Assembly: GCA_020253895.1 (NCBI GenBank) | Contig: JADDKG010000157.1 | Location: 1 to 5,714 of the forward strand | DNA: 5,714 bases | Source of the DNA: Rubrobacter sp. | GTDB lineage: Bacteria; Actinomycetota; Rubrobacteria; Rubrobacterales; Rubrobacteraceae | Reading direction: 5' to 3' | Shown here: positions 1 to 5,714 of the stretch, piece by piece | Layout of the letters: the number at the start of each line of letters is the position of its first letter | How positions within the stretch are numbered: position 1 is the stretch's first letter | The notes under the pieces: model-generated | What the model was told of the DNA's origin: nothing | The model's database searches: none | Seen by the model: only the letters and a program-made list of their open reading frames with translations | Made by a program: the position numbers and the translations under genes

Positions 1-69
1 CCCTCTCTCGGCGCTCGTGTACGGTGCATAAAGATAGCACGCCCGTAACCCCTCGGGCTTCCTGGCGGC
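1..69. other. short non-coding stretch downstream of accC
   Basis: These 69 bases lie between the left window edge and the accC stop codon. I see no convincing gene. A small inverted repeat is present, with arms GCCCG at 41-45 and CGGGC at 54-58. Read on the minus strand, it is about 13 bases beyond the accC stop and could form a weak hairpin. No T-run follows it, so I do not call it a terminator. A second short repeat, GTGC at 24-27 and GCAC at 37-40, flanks an AT-rich spot. Confidence 0.4.
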
Positions 70-1461
70 TCAGAGAGACGAGGGCGCCCCGGCCCGGAGC
101 AGCCGGAGCATCCCGCCCTCGCTCGCCAGCCGCCGCTCCTCCAGGAACCGGGTGGGCACCCCGCCGCGGCGGAACTCCTCGTCCTCCAGCACCGCGAGGT
201 GCAGCGGGAGGGTGGTCTCTATCCCGGAGATGGCGAACTCGTCCAGGGCCCGCACCCCGCGCCTGATGGCCGCCTCCCGGCTCTCGCCGTGGACGATAAG
301 CTTCGCCAGGAGCGAGTCGTAGTGCGGGGGCACCCTGTACCCGGCGTAGAGGTGGGAGTCCACCCGGACCCCGGGGCCGCCCGGGGGGTTGTAGAACTCC
401 ACGAGGCCGGCCTGGGGCATGAAGTTGCGCCGCGGGTCTTCGGCGTTGATCCGGAACTCGATCGCGTGGCCCTGCGGGGTGAGGGAGGCCCCGGAGATCT
501 CCAGCTCCTCGCCGGAGGCGATCCTGAGCTGCTCGGCGACGAGGTCCACCCCGCACACCGCCTCGGTGACCGGATGCTCCACCTGCAGCCGGGTGTTCAT
601 CTCTATAAAGTAGAACTCGCCCTCGCTGTAGATGAACTCCACCGTCCCCGCCCCCACGTAGCCCAGCGAGGCGGCGAGATCCCTCGCCGCGGAGAGCAGA
701 TCGTCCCGCACCCCGGGGGGGAGCCCCGGGGCCGGCGACTCCTCCACGAGCTTCTGGTAGCGGCGCTGCACGGAGCAGTCCCGCTCGGGGAAGGCCACCA
801 CGTTCCCGTGCCCGTCGGCGAGCACCTGCACCTCGACGTGGCGCAGCGGGTCCAGGTAGCGCTCCACGTAGAGCGAGCCGTCGCCGAAGCTCGCGCCGGC
901 CTCCCTGCCCGCGTCGGCGAAGGCGGCGTCGACCTCCTCCTCCGAGCGTACCACCCGCATCCCCTTGCCCCCGCCGCCGGCGCTCGCCTTGATGACCAGC
1001 GGGTATCCGACCTCCGCCCCCACCCGCTTGACCTCCCCGGCACCGGAGCACAGCCCGTCCGAGCCGGGGGTGATGGGTACCCCGGCCTCCGCCGCCGCCC
1101 GGCGGGCGGCCGCCTTGTCGCCCATGCGGGCGATCACCTCCGAGGGCGGCCCGATAAAGTTTAGCCCGACCCGCTCGCAGATCTCCGCGAAGCGGGCGTT
1201 CTCGGCCAGAAAGCCGTACCCGGGGTGCACCGCGTCGGCACCCGTGAGCTAGGCGGCGGAGATTATGGCCGGGATGTTGAGGTAGCTGCCGGCGGCCTGC
1301 GGGGGGCCTATACACACCGCCTCGTCCGCCAGCATCCGGTGCAGCGAGTCGCGGTCGGCAGTTGAGTAGACCGCGACGCTGCGGACGCCCAGCTCCCGGC
1401 AGGCCCGGATCACGCGGAGGGCTATCTCCCCCCGGTTTGCGACCAGAACCTTCCTGACCAT
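70..1461 (-). pseudogene. accC: biotin carboxylase subunit of acetyl-CoA carboxylase, interrupted by an in-frame amber codon
   Basis: AccC carries out ATP- and bicarbonate-dependent carboxylation of the biotin on AccB, the first half-reaction of cytoplasmic acetyl-CoA carboxylase. As 463 sense codons plus one internal stop it matches the family length (E. coli 449 residues). It starts at ATG 1461 with [10 protein letters not shown]. Codon 71 is TAG (1251-1249), where the family has Glu (SAAEITGA in E. coli). The same frame then resumes with LTGADAVHPGYGF. Counting codon 71, the ATP-grasp features are all present: MGDK with Lys116, Lys158, the glycine loop GGGGKG at 162-167, His208, QRRYQK with Lys237, and EMNTRLQVEH with Glu287, Asn289, Arg291 and Glu295. 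The C-terminal domain ends normally at TGA 72-70. It follows accB by 4 bases, so the two are co-transcribed, and AAGGGTAGG upstream of ATG serves as the likely ribosome site. Apart from the stop there is no sign of decay, so the stop is either very recent or a sequence error. Family identity is near certain; the broken status is as written. Confidence 0.9.
1249..1251 (-). other. premature amber codon within accC (Glu71 to stop)
   Basis: Read on the minus strand the codon is TAG. A single C at plus-strand position 1251 instead of A would give GAG (Glu), which is the residue expected from the AccC family at this point. The open frames on either side (1461-1252 and 1248-70) are in the same register, so no insertion or deletion is involved. 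The first possible restart is GTG at 1230-1228. It would give a protein lacking residues 1-77, including most of the N-terminal Rossmann-like domain. Confidence 0.9.
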
Positions 1462-1465
1462 CTAC

Positions 1466-1966
1466 CTACCCTTCGGGCCGGATGTAGAAGAGGGGCTGGT
1501 CGTACTCCACGGCCTGGCCGTCCTCGACCAGTATCTCGACAACCTCGCCCGAGACGTCGGCGGGGATCTCGTTCATGAGCTTCATGGCCTCAACGATGCA
1601 CAGCGTCTGCCCCGCGCGCACCCTGTCCCCCACCTCCACGTACGGGTCCTCGTCCGGGGCGGGGGCCCGGTAGAAGGTGCCCACAAGCGGGGAGCGCACC
1701 TCGTGCAGCCCGCTCTTCTCCCCTTCCGCCCTCTCGGGAGCCGCTCCTTCGGGCCCCTGCGCCGGCTGCGGTGCCGCCTGTGCCCCGACGGCCTGCACCG
1801 GCCGGGCCTCCGGCAGGGCCTTCACCGAGATCTCTACCTCCCCCCGCCGGACGCTTATCTCCCCTACACCGCTCTTGCGCAGCAGCTCGACCAGCTGCCC
1901 CACCTCCTCGAGGGGCAGGGAGCCGCCGGCCGCCTCCCGTCTGTCCTTCTCGTCTACCTCTTGCAT
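1466..1966 (-). CDS. accB: biotin carboxyl carrier protein of acetyl-CoA carboxylase (AccB/BCCP)
   Basis: AccB carries the biotin that shuttles CO2 from biotin carboxylase (AccC) to the carboxyltransferase in malonyl-CoA synthesis. The 166-residue protein has the usual three parts. Residues 16-50 form a short N-terminal helix and strand region ([24 protein letters not shown]). Residues 51-86 are an Ala/Pro/Glu/Gln-rich flexible linker. Residues 88-166 are a biotinyl domain with the signature EAMKLMNE, in which Lys129 is the biotinylated residue. [15 protein letters not shown] at 92-106 is the typical BCCP entry strand, including the thumb-like segment seen in AccB proteins. The start is ATG at 1966. 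There is no Shine-Dalgarno sequence upstream, but a TAGAAT box lies 9 bases before the ATG, so the mRNA may be nearly leaderless. It is the first gene of the accB-accC unit and is divergent from mutL. Confidence 0.95.
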   Translation of the reverse strand: MQEVDEKDRREAAGGSLPLEEVGQLVELLRKSGVGEISVRRGEVEISVKALPEARPVQAVGAQAAPQPAQGPEGAAPERAEGEKSGLHEVRSPLVGTFYRAPAPDEDPYVEVGDRVRAGQTLCIVEAMKLMNEIPADVSGEVVEILVEDGQAVEYDQPLFYIRPEG

Positions 1967-1974
1967 AGGTCAGG

Positions 1975-2022
1975 AATTCTACACCGGCATCGGTGGGAAA
2001 ACCTGCCCATGCCTGTAGAATT
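1975..2022. promoter_or_regulatory. divergent accB/mutL promoter region with imperfect inverted repeat
   Basis: The arm AATTCTACACCGGCAT (1975-1990) pairs with ATGCCTGTAGAATT (2009-2022) apart from a two-base CC insertion in the left arm. The spacer between them is 18 bases. As a result the same octamer TGTAGAAT occurs on the minus strand (1983-1976) and the plus strand (2014-2021). TAGAAT matches the -10 consensus TATAAT at 5 of 6 positions. The minus copy ends 9 bases before the accB ATG and the plus copy ends 13 bases before the mutL ATG. Transcription would therefore start at or within a few bases of each start codon, which fits the absence of Shine-Dalgarno sequences at both genes. I see no good -35 for either; candidates fall in the shared spacer. 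The symmetry could also be a dimeric repressor operator. Confidence 0.55.
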
Positions 2023-2034
2023 GACGGGTTGCAT

Positions 2035-3804
2035 ATGGGCATAAGGATACTCGACCCCACAGTAGCCCAGCAGGTGGCCGCCGGAGAGGTGGTCGACCGC
2101 CCGGCCTCCGTGGTCAAGGAGCTGGTGGAGAACTCCCTGGACGCCGGGGCCTCGCGCATCGAGGTGGAGCTGGTGGAGGGCGGCACCGCCAGGATACTCG
2201 TCCGGGACAACGGCTCAGGGATGACCCCGGAGGATGCCCGCCTGTGCGTCCTGCGCCACGCGACGAGCAAGATCCGCTCGGTGGAGGACCTGGAGTCGGT
2301 GAGCACGCTGGGCTTCCGGGGGGAGGCGCTGCCCTCCATAGCCAGCGTCTCGGCCTTCCAGCTTATCACCGCCACCGGTGAGGGGCCGGGAACCCGGGTG
2401 GTGGTAGACGGGGGCTCCGAGGCGCGGGTCTCCCCCGCCACCCACCCCAAGGGCACCACGGTGCTGGTGGACCGCCTGTTCTACAACGTGCCGGCGCGCC
2501 GGGCCTTCCTGAAGGGCCCCCGGGCTGAGCGGGCGGCGGTCGTCGAGGTTCTCACCCACATATCCGTCGCCCACCCGGAGGTGGCCTTCCGGGTCGCCGA
2601 GGGGAGCAGGGAGCACCTCTCGCTACCCGCCGCCGCGGATCTGCTGGAGCGGCTGGCCCAGCTGCACGGGGTGGCCAAGGCGCGGGCGATGCGGCGGGTG
2701 GAGTACGAGGCCGGAGCCTTCCGGGTGGAGGGGTACGCGGCGCTGCCCAGCCTGACGGAGAGCAGCCGGGCCCACCAGACGGTGGCGGTGAACGGGAGGT
2801 GGGTGCGGGGGGACAATTTGCACCGGGGGCTCGACGACGCCTACCGGGCGACGGTGCCCGCCGGGCGCTACCCGCCGGTGGCGTTGCGGATCTCGGTTGA
2901 TCCCCGCCGGGTGGACGTGAACGTCCACCCCACCAAGCAGCTGGTCCGCTTCTCCGACGAGCGGGCCGCCCGGGCGGCGGTCGCCGCCGCCGTCCGCTCC
3001 GCCATCGAGTGGCGCCCTCCGGCCCCCGCCTCCGCACCGCCGCGCTCCCCCGCCCGGAGCTTCACCCAGGAGCGGTTCGCCCCTCCGCGGGTGGCCGAGG
3101 CCCGGCCCGCCTACCAGGCGCCTCCTCCCCGGGACCTGCGGGAGGTGCGCGAAGAGATCTCACGCGCCTCCCGGCCCCTCTCCGAGCCCCCTCCCGCCGC
3201 GCCGGAGGAGCTGCCGGGGCGGGGTGCGCTGCCGGACCTGCAGGAGCTGCGGGTGATAGGGCAGCTCGCCGCGGGCTACATACTCGTCGAGGACCCGGAG
3301 GCCCTGTGGATCGTGGACCAGCACGTGGCCCACGAGCGGGCCATCCTGGACCGGCTGCGCGGCTCGGAGAGCCCGGCCCAGGTGCAGAACCTGCTGGTCC
3401 CGGAGGTGGTGGAGCTCTCCCCCGCGGAGGCGGAGGCGGCCGCGGAGGGCCTGGAGGAGCTGGCGGTCTACGGCTTTGAGGCCGAGCCCTTCGGGCCCCG
3501 CTCGTTCCGGGTTACGGCCGCCCCCTCCACGCTGGTTGAGGGAGGGGATGTCGCAGGGGCCTTCAAGGACGCCCTCGCGGCCATCTCCGGTACCGAGCCG
3601 GGCCACCGGCGGGAGGACCGCATCCTGGCCACGATCGCCTGCCATTCGGCGGTGAAGATGGGCGACAGGCTCTCGCTCAAGGAGATGGAGTCGCTTATAA
3701 GGGACTGGCTCACGAGCCGGCTGCCCGCGACCTGCCCGCACGGACGGTCCATCTGCTACCGGATGTCGCTGGCCGAGATCGGGCGGAAGATGGACCGCCG
3801 CTAG
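2035..3804 (+). CDS. mutL: DNA mismatch repair protein MutL (endonuclease-type)
   Basis: MutL couples mismatch recognition by MutS to strand incision and excision. The 589-residue protein has an N-terminal GHKL ATPase: ELVENSLDAGA with catalytic Glu29 and Mg-binding Asn33, DNGSGM at 58-63, RHATSKI at 74-80 and TLGFRGEAL at 91-99. NVHPTKQLVRF ends the transducer domain. A Pro/Ala/Arg-rich linker of about 75 residues follows, then the C-terminal domain. There the endonuclease motif reads DQHVAHERAILD (428-439), keeping Asp428, His430 and Glu434. The partner motifs ACHSAVK (535-541) and CPHGRS (567-572) are present. QNLLVP at 451-456 fits the QxxLxP beta-clamp-binding motif. It is therefore the self-nicking type of MutL, found in bacteria without MutH. 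I chose ATG 2035 because MGIRILDP aligns with family N-termini. The upstream GTG at 1993 would add 14 unconserved residues and cover the promoter. No mutS is visible in the window. Confidence 0.95.
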   Translation: MGIRILDPTVAQQVAAGEVVDRPASVVKELVENSLDAGASRIEVELVEGGTARILVRDNGSGMTPEDARLCVLRHATSKIRSVEDLESVSTLGFRGEALPSIASVSAFQLITATGEGPGTRVVVDGGSEARVSPATHPKGTTVLVDRLFYNVPARRAFLKGPRAERAAVVEVLTHISVAHPEVAFRVAEGSREHLSLPAAADLLERLAQLHGVAKARAMRRVEYEAGAFRVEGYAALPSLTESSRAHQTVAVNGRWVRGDNLHRGLDDAYRATVPAGRYPPVALRISVDPRRVDVNVHPTKQLVRFSDERAARAAVAAAVRSAIEWRPPAPASAPPRSPARSFTQERFAPPRVAEARPAYQAPPPRDLREVREEISRASRPLSEPPPAAPEELPGRGALPDLQELRVIGQLAAGYILVEDPEALWIVDQHVAHERAILDRLRGSESPAQVQNLLVPEVVELSPAEAEAAAEGLEELAVYGFEAEPFGPRSFRVTAAPSTLVEGGDVAGAFKDALAAISGTEPGHRREDRILATIACHSAVKMGDRLSLKEMESLIRDWLTSRLPATCPHGRSICYRMSLAEIGRKMDRR

Positions 3805-3809
3805 GGAGG
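3805..3809 (+). promoter_or_regulatory. ribosome binding site of the alpha/beta-hydrolase gene
   Basis: GGAGG directly follows the mutL stop codon and lies 5 bases before GTG 3815. It supports GTG as the start and translation of the hydrolase from the mutL transcript. Confidence 0.75.
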
Positions 3810-3814
3810 CAACC

Positions 3815-4687
3815 GTGGCCGTCCGGGAGCTCCGGCTGCGGGTGGACGGGCTCCGGGTGCGGTGCCTGGCCTCGGGGGAGGGGGAGCCGGCCGCGCTCCT
3901 GCTGCACGGGGCGAGCCTGGACTGCGCGGAGCTCTCCTTCGGGCACCTTATCGGGCCGCTCTCGAGGCGCCGCCGGGTGTACGCGCCGGACTGGCCGGGG
4001 TACGGGGGGAGCGACCGTCCGGAGGGGTTGCCCTACGACATGGGCTTCTACGAGGGGTTTCTGGAGCGGCTGCTGGACGCCCTGGGCCTAAAGCGCGCTG
4101 ACCTCGTCGGGTTCTCCCTCGGCGGCGGGGTCGCCCTTTCGCTGGCCCTGCGCGAGCCCCGGAGGGTGCGGCGGCTGGTCCTCGCCGGGAGCTACGGGCT
4201 CGGCCGGGGGGTGCCCTGGGGCCTCCTGGGCGTTGCGCTCGGGCGCTCGGCGCTGGCGGCGCGCCTGGCCTACGCCCTCATGCGCCGCAGCCGCCGGGCG
4301 CTCCGGCTCGGGCTCCGCAACGTGGTCTGCGACCCGGCCGCCATCTCCGGCGCGCTGCTGGAGGAGCTCGCCCGGCAGGCCGCCCTCCCCGGTGCCGGGC
4401 GAGCGTTCCTGCGCTTCCGCCGGAGCGAGGTGGGCTGGAGGGGGCTGAGATCCGACCTCTCCGGAAGCCTGCACCGGCTGGAGAGCCCCACCCTCCTGGT
4501 GCACGGCTCCCGGGACAGGGTGATCCCGGTGGCCTGGGCGGAGAGGGCGCACCGGCTCATCCCCCGCTCGGAGCTCGTCGTCTTTGAGGGCTGCGGCCAC
4601 TGGGTGCCCCGGGAGAGGCCCGAGGAGTTCAGCCAGGCGGTCGAGAGGTTCCTGTCGCAGCCCGGCCCAGAAGGGCGTCCACGCTAA
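3815..4687 (+). CDS. alpha/beta-fold hydrolase, substrate unknown
   Basis: The 290-residue cytoplasmic protein has no signal peptide and shows the full alpha/beta-hydrolase layout. The oxyanion-hole segment is LLLHGAS (28-34), and DWPGYGGSDRP (59-69) is the family's loop after strand 4. The nucleophile elbow is GFSLGG (99-104) with Ser101. An Arg/Ala/Leu-rich cap region spans roughly 125-215. The acid motif is HGSRDRVIP with Asp234, and the histidine loop is GCGHWVPRERPEEF with His262. The Ser-Asp-His triad is thus complete, so the enzyme should be an active serine hydrolase (esterase, lipase or C-C hydrolase type). The motifs do not fix the substrate. It starts with GTG 10 bases after mutL, behind a strong GGAGG, so it is probably in the mutL operon. 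A functional link to mismatch repair is not evident. Its last 59 bases overlap the opposing membrane-protein gene. Confidence 0.88.
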   Translation: MAVRELRLRVDGLRVRCLASGEGEPAALLLHGASLDCAELSFGHLIGPLSRRRRVYAPDWPGYGGSDRPEGLPYDMGFYEGFLERLLDALGLKRADLVGFSLGGGVALSLALREPRRVRRLVLAGSYGLGRGVPWGLLGVALGRSALAARLAYALMRRSRRALRLGLRNVVCDPAAISGALLEELARQAALPGAGRAFLRFRRSEVGWRGLRSDLSGSLHRLESPTLLVHGSRDRVIPVAWAERAHRLIPRSELVVFEGCGHWVPRERPEEFSQAVERFLSQPGPEGRPR

Positions 4688-5144
4688 AGCGCCCCGGCGG
4701 GAAAATCGCGGCGTGCAGCCCCAGGGCCAGAAGCCCGAGGTCCCGCAGGAGGGCCAGCCACAGGTTGGAGGGCTCCGAGGAAGGCCCGAAGCAGCCGCAG
4801 GAGATCTCCAGGCCCCGCAGGGCCGCCTGCAGGATGGCCAGGATAAAGACGCACATCAAGGCGCTCGCCGTCCAGGCGGCCAGCCGGGTGAAGAGGCCCG
4901 CGATCAGGTAGAGCCCCAGCAGAACCTCCAGGTAGGGCAGGGCGTGGGCCGAGAGGGAGACAAACCACTCCGGCAGGGCGAGGCCGTAAGAGCGGATCGC
5001 GGCGGCAAACCCGCCCGGGTCCGGGATCTTGGCGGCCCCCGCCGCGACGAAGACCCCTCCCAGGACCACCCGGGAGGCCAGCACCGCGTACGGGCTGGCA
5101 AGCACGTCCCGCAGGATACCGACCTTTCTTTGACCTCCGTCCAC
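4629..5144 (-). CDS. MauE/DoxX-type integral membrane protein, probable thiol-redox partner
   Basis: The 171-residue protein has about four hydrophobic segments, near residues 20-37, 67-86, 91-109 and 128-148. After the first is the AAGAAKIPDPGGFAAAIRSYGL pattern typical of DoxX/MauE proteins. The loop before the last helix carries RGLEISCGCFG, with Cys116 and Cys118, a hallmark of MauE-like proteins. MauE is known from methylamine dehydrogenase maturation, where it works with the thioredoxin-like MauD. Related proteins commonly neighbour TlpA-type thioredoxins. Here such a thioredoxin is the divergent neighbour, so I infer a role in passing reducing equivalents or helping disulfide handling outside the membrane. 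No other mau genes are visible, so methylamine use is not implied. The start is GTG 5144, with TATAGT ten bases upstream and no Shine-Dalgarno before it. A GGAGGT inside codons 3-4 has no well-placed downstream start. The 3' end overlaps the hydrolase gene. Confidence 0.85.
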   Translation of the reverse strand: MDGGQRKVGILRDVLASPYAVLASRVVLGGVFVAAGAAKIPDPGGFAAAIRSYGLALPEWFVSLSAHALPYLEVLLGLYLIAGLFTRLAAWTASALMCVFILAILQAALRGLEISCGCFGPSSEPSNLWLALLRDLGLLALGLHAAIFPPGRFSVDALLGRAATGTSRPPG

Positions 5145-5163
5145 GGCAGCGGCTACTATATCA
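5130..5163. promoter_or_regulatory. overlapping divergent promoters for the mauE-like and tlpA-like genes
   Basis: On the plus strand, TTGACC (5130-5135) and TACTAT (5154-5159) are separated by 18 bases. This is a good vegetative -35/-10 pair, giving a start near 5166 and a leader of about 35 bases before the thioredoxin ATG at 5202. On the minus strand, TGATATAGT (5163-5155) is an extended -10 (TGn plus TATAGT). It lies ten bases before GTG 5144, so that transcript would start at or within a few bases of the start codon. The two -10 hexamers share bases 5155-5159, so both promoters cannot be occupied at once. No strong minus-strand -35 is visible. Confidence 0.6.
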
Positions 5164-5186
5164 TTCTCAGGTTCGCATCACGGAGA

Positions 5187-5192
5187 AGAGGT
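5187..5192 (+). promoter_or_regulatory. ribosome binding site of the tlpA-like gene
   Basis: AGAGGT lies 9 bases before ATG 5202, inside a purine-rich run starting at 5182. It supports 5202 as the translation start, unlike the divergent gene, which has no such site. Confidence 0.6.
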
Positions 5193-5201
5193 CGCTCTCG
5201 C

Positions 5202-5714
5202 ATGGCACGCAACACCCCTTCAGGCGGCAAGAAGCGGGGGGCCAAGGCTCCCCAGGGGAACAGGCCCCTCGTCCTGGCGCTCGCCGGCTTCACCGCGCTG
5301 GCCATAGTCGTGATAGCCCTGCTCGCGGTGCTCTCGGCCCGGGGCGGGGATACGGGCAGCTTCACCCCGAACGACCAGGGGCTCCTCCCCGTCGGCAGCC
5401 AGGCCCCGGACTTCACCACCGAGACCGTGACCGGCGAGCGGGTGTCGCTGCCCGAGGGGCAGGCCACCATGCTGGTCTTCTTCGCCACCTGGTGCCCCCA
5501 CTGCCAGAACGAGGCGCCCACCATAGCCGAGTTCTCCAGAGAGTACGAGGATCTCCGGGTCATGATGATCAGCGTCGCCGACGAGAACTGGCCCGAGACC
5601 GACACCCCGCAGGAGGTGCGCCGGTTCGTCGAGGAGTACGGCATCCAGGGCCCGGCCATCTACGACCCCGCCCTAGGCAGGACCTACAAGGTAACCGGGA
5701 CGCCGACCGTCTAC
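5202..5714 (+). CDS. membrane-anchored TlpA/ResA-like thioredoxin-family protein, truncated by window edge
   Basis: The first 171 residues are present and the gene continues beyond the right edge without a stop. Residues 1-21 are Lys/Arg-rich and polar. Residues 23-46 are a hydrophobic segment (LVLALAGFTALAIVVIALLAVL), making an uncleaved anchor with the rest of the protein outside the cytoplasm. VGSQAPDFTTETVTG (64-78) is the typical AhpC/TSA/redoxin entry. The active site is ATWCPHC, with Cys98 and Cys101 in a CPHC motif. The cis-proline loop is GTPTVY, with Pro168. CPHC active sites occur in both DsbA-type oxidants and reducing TlpA-type proteins, so direction cannot be read from the motif. 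The insert between the active site and the cis-Pro (ADENWPETDTPQEVRRFVEEY) suits TlpA/ResA-like proteins. Likely roles are reducing apocytochrome or other extracytoplasmic cysteines. The divergent MauE-like gene is a plausible electron-transfer partner. Confidence 0.88.
   Translation, partial: MARNTPSGGKKRGAKAPQGNRPLVLALAGFTALAIVVIALLAVLSARGGDTGSFTPNDQGLLPVGSQAPDFTTETVTGERVSLPEGQATMLVFFATWCPHCQNEAPTIAEFSREYEDLRVMMISVADENWPETDTPQEVRRFVEEYGIQGPAIYDPALGRTYKVTGTPTVY

Noticed and set aside
41..58. Hairpin GCCCG/CGGGC as a rho-independent terminator of accBC
   Set aside because: The stem is only 5 base pairs and no T-run follows it on either strand.
199..1164. Long plus-strand open frame opposite accC (321 codons)
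   Set aside because: It is antisense to a clearly conserved AccC sequence and is expected by chance in GC-rich DNA. The translation is low-complexity and shows no family motif.
1993..2034. Upstream GTG at 1993 as the mutL start, adding 14 residues
   Set aside because: The added residues do not resemble MutL N-termini, the ATG at 2035 begins exactly where family alignments do, and the extension would cover the promoter repeat.
2021..2051. TTGACG at 2021-2026 as a -35, with GATACT around 2046 as a -10, for mutL
   Set aside because: The resulting transcript would start inside mutL after its start codon, and the spacing of 19 bases is poor.
1590..2459. Minus-strand open frame of 289 codons spanning accB and the start of mutL
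   Set aside because: It lies in the wrong frame across accB and antisense to mutL, and it crosses the divergent promoter. It has no recognisable domain.
4673..4694. Inverted repeat GGGCG/CGCCC as a bidirectional terminator between the convergent genes
   Set aside because: The stem is short, the loop is 12 bases, and there is no T-run on either side. Such repeats are frequent by chance at this GC content.
5156..5659. Minus-strand open frame opposite the thioredoxin gene
   Set aside because: The plus strand encodes an unmistakable TlpA-like protein with CPHC and cis-Pro motifs. The opposite frame has no family features.
1..5714. A novel defence, mobile or biosynthetic system
   Set aside because: All six genes fall into known housekeeping or redox families. 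There are no transposase, integrase, CRISPR or toxin-antitoxin features, and base composition looks uniform.

Overview
The window is GC-rich throughout, with codons heavily biased to G/C in third position. Protein features point to an actinobacterium-like organism, possibly of the deep-branching Rubrobacter/Thermoleophilia type. MutL is uncommon in mainstream Actinobacteria, which mostly use NucS, yet here it sits beside AccB/AccC. This placement is an inference from composition and gene content, not a database result. All recognisable genes are housekeeping or redox functions. I see no tRNA, rRNA, CRISPR array, insertion sequence or phage gene.

The layout is two divergent pairs. On the minus strand, accB (1966 to 1466) is followed after 4 bases by accC (1461 to 70). 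These encode the biotin carrier and biotin carboxylase halves of acetyl-CoA carboxylase, which makes malonyl-CoA for fatty-acid synthesis. accC is broken as written by a single in-frame amber codon at 1251-1249, where the family normally has glutamate. The reading frame and every catalytic motif continue intact on both sides. On the plus strand, mutL (2035 to 3804) is followed after 10 bases by an alpha/beta-hydrolase gene (3815 to 4687) with a good ribosome binding site.

The hydrolase gene runs tail-to-tail into a minus-strand MauE/DoxX-type membrane protein gene (5144 to 4629), and the two coding regions overlap by 59 bases. Divergent from the latter is a membrane-anchored TlpA-like thioredoxin starting at 5202 and running off the right edge. 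The MauE-like protein and the thioredoxin probably form an extracytoplasmic thiol-redox pair.

Both divergent intergenic regions (68 and 57 bases) are compact. The accB/mutL region holds an imperfect inverted repeat that puts an identical TGTAGAAT box on each strand, each a few bases from a start codon that lacks a Shine-Dalgarno sequence. The mauE/tlpA region has a TTGACC-18-TACTAT promoter on the plus strand, and its -10 overlaps an extended -10 (TGATATAGT) on the minus strand. The most notable observations are the accC nonsense codon and these two divergent promoter arrangements with predicted leaderless or near-leaderless transcripts.
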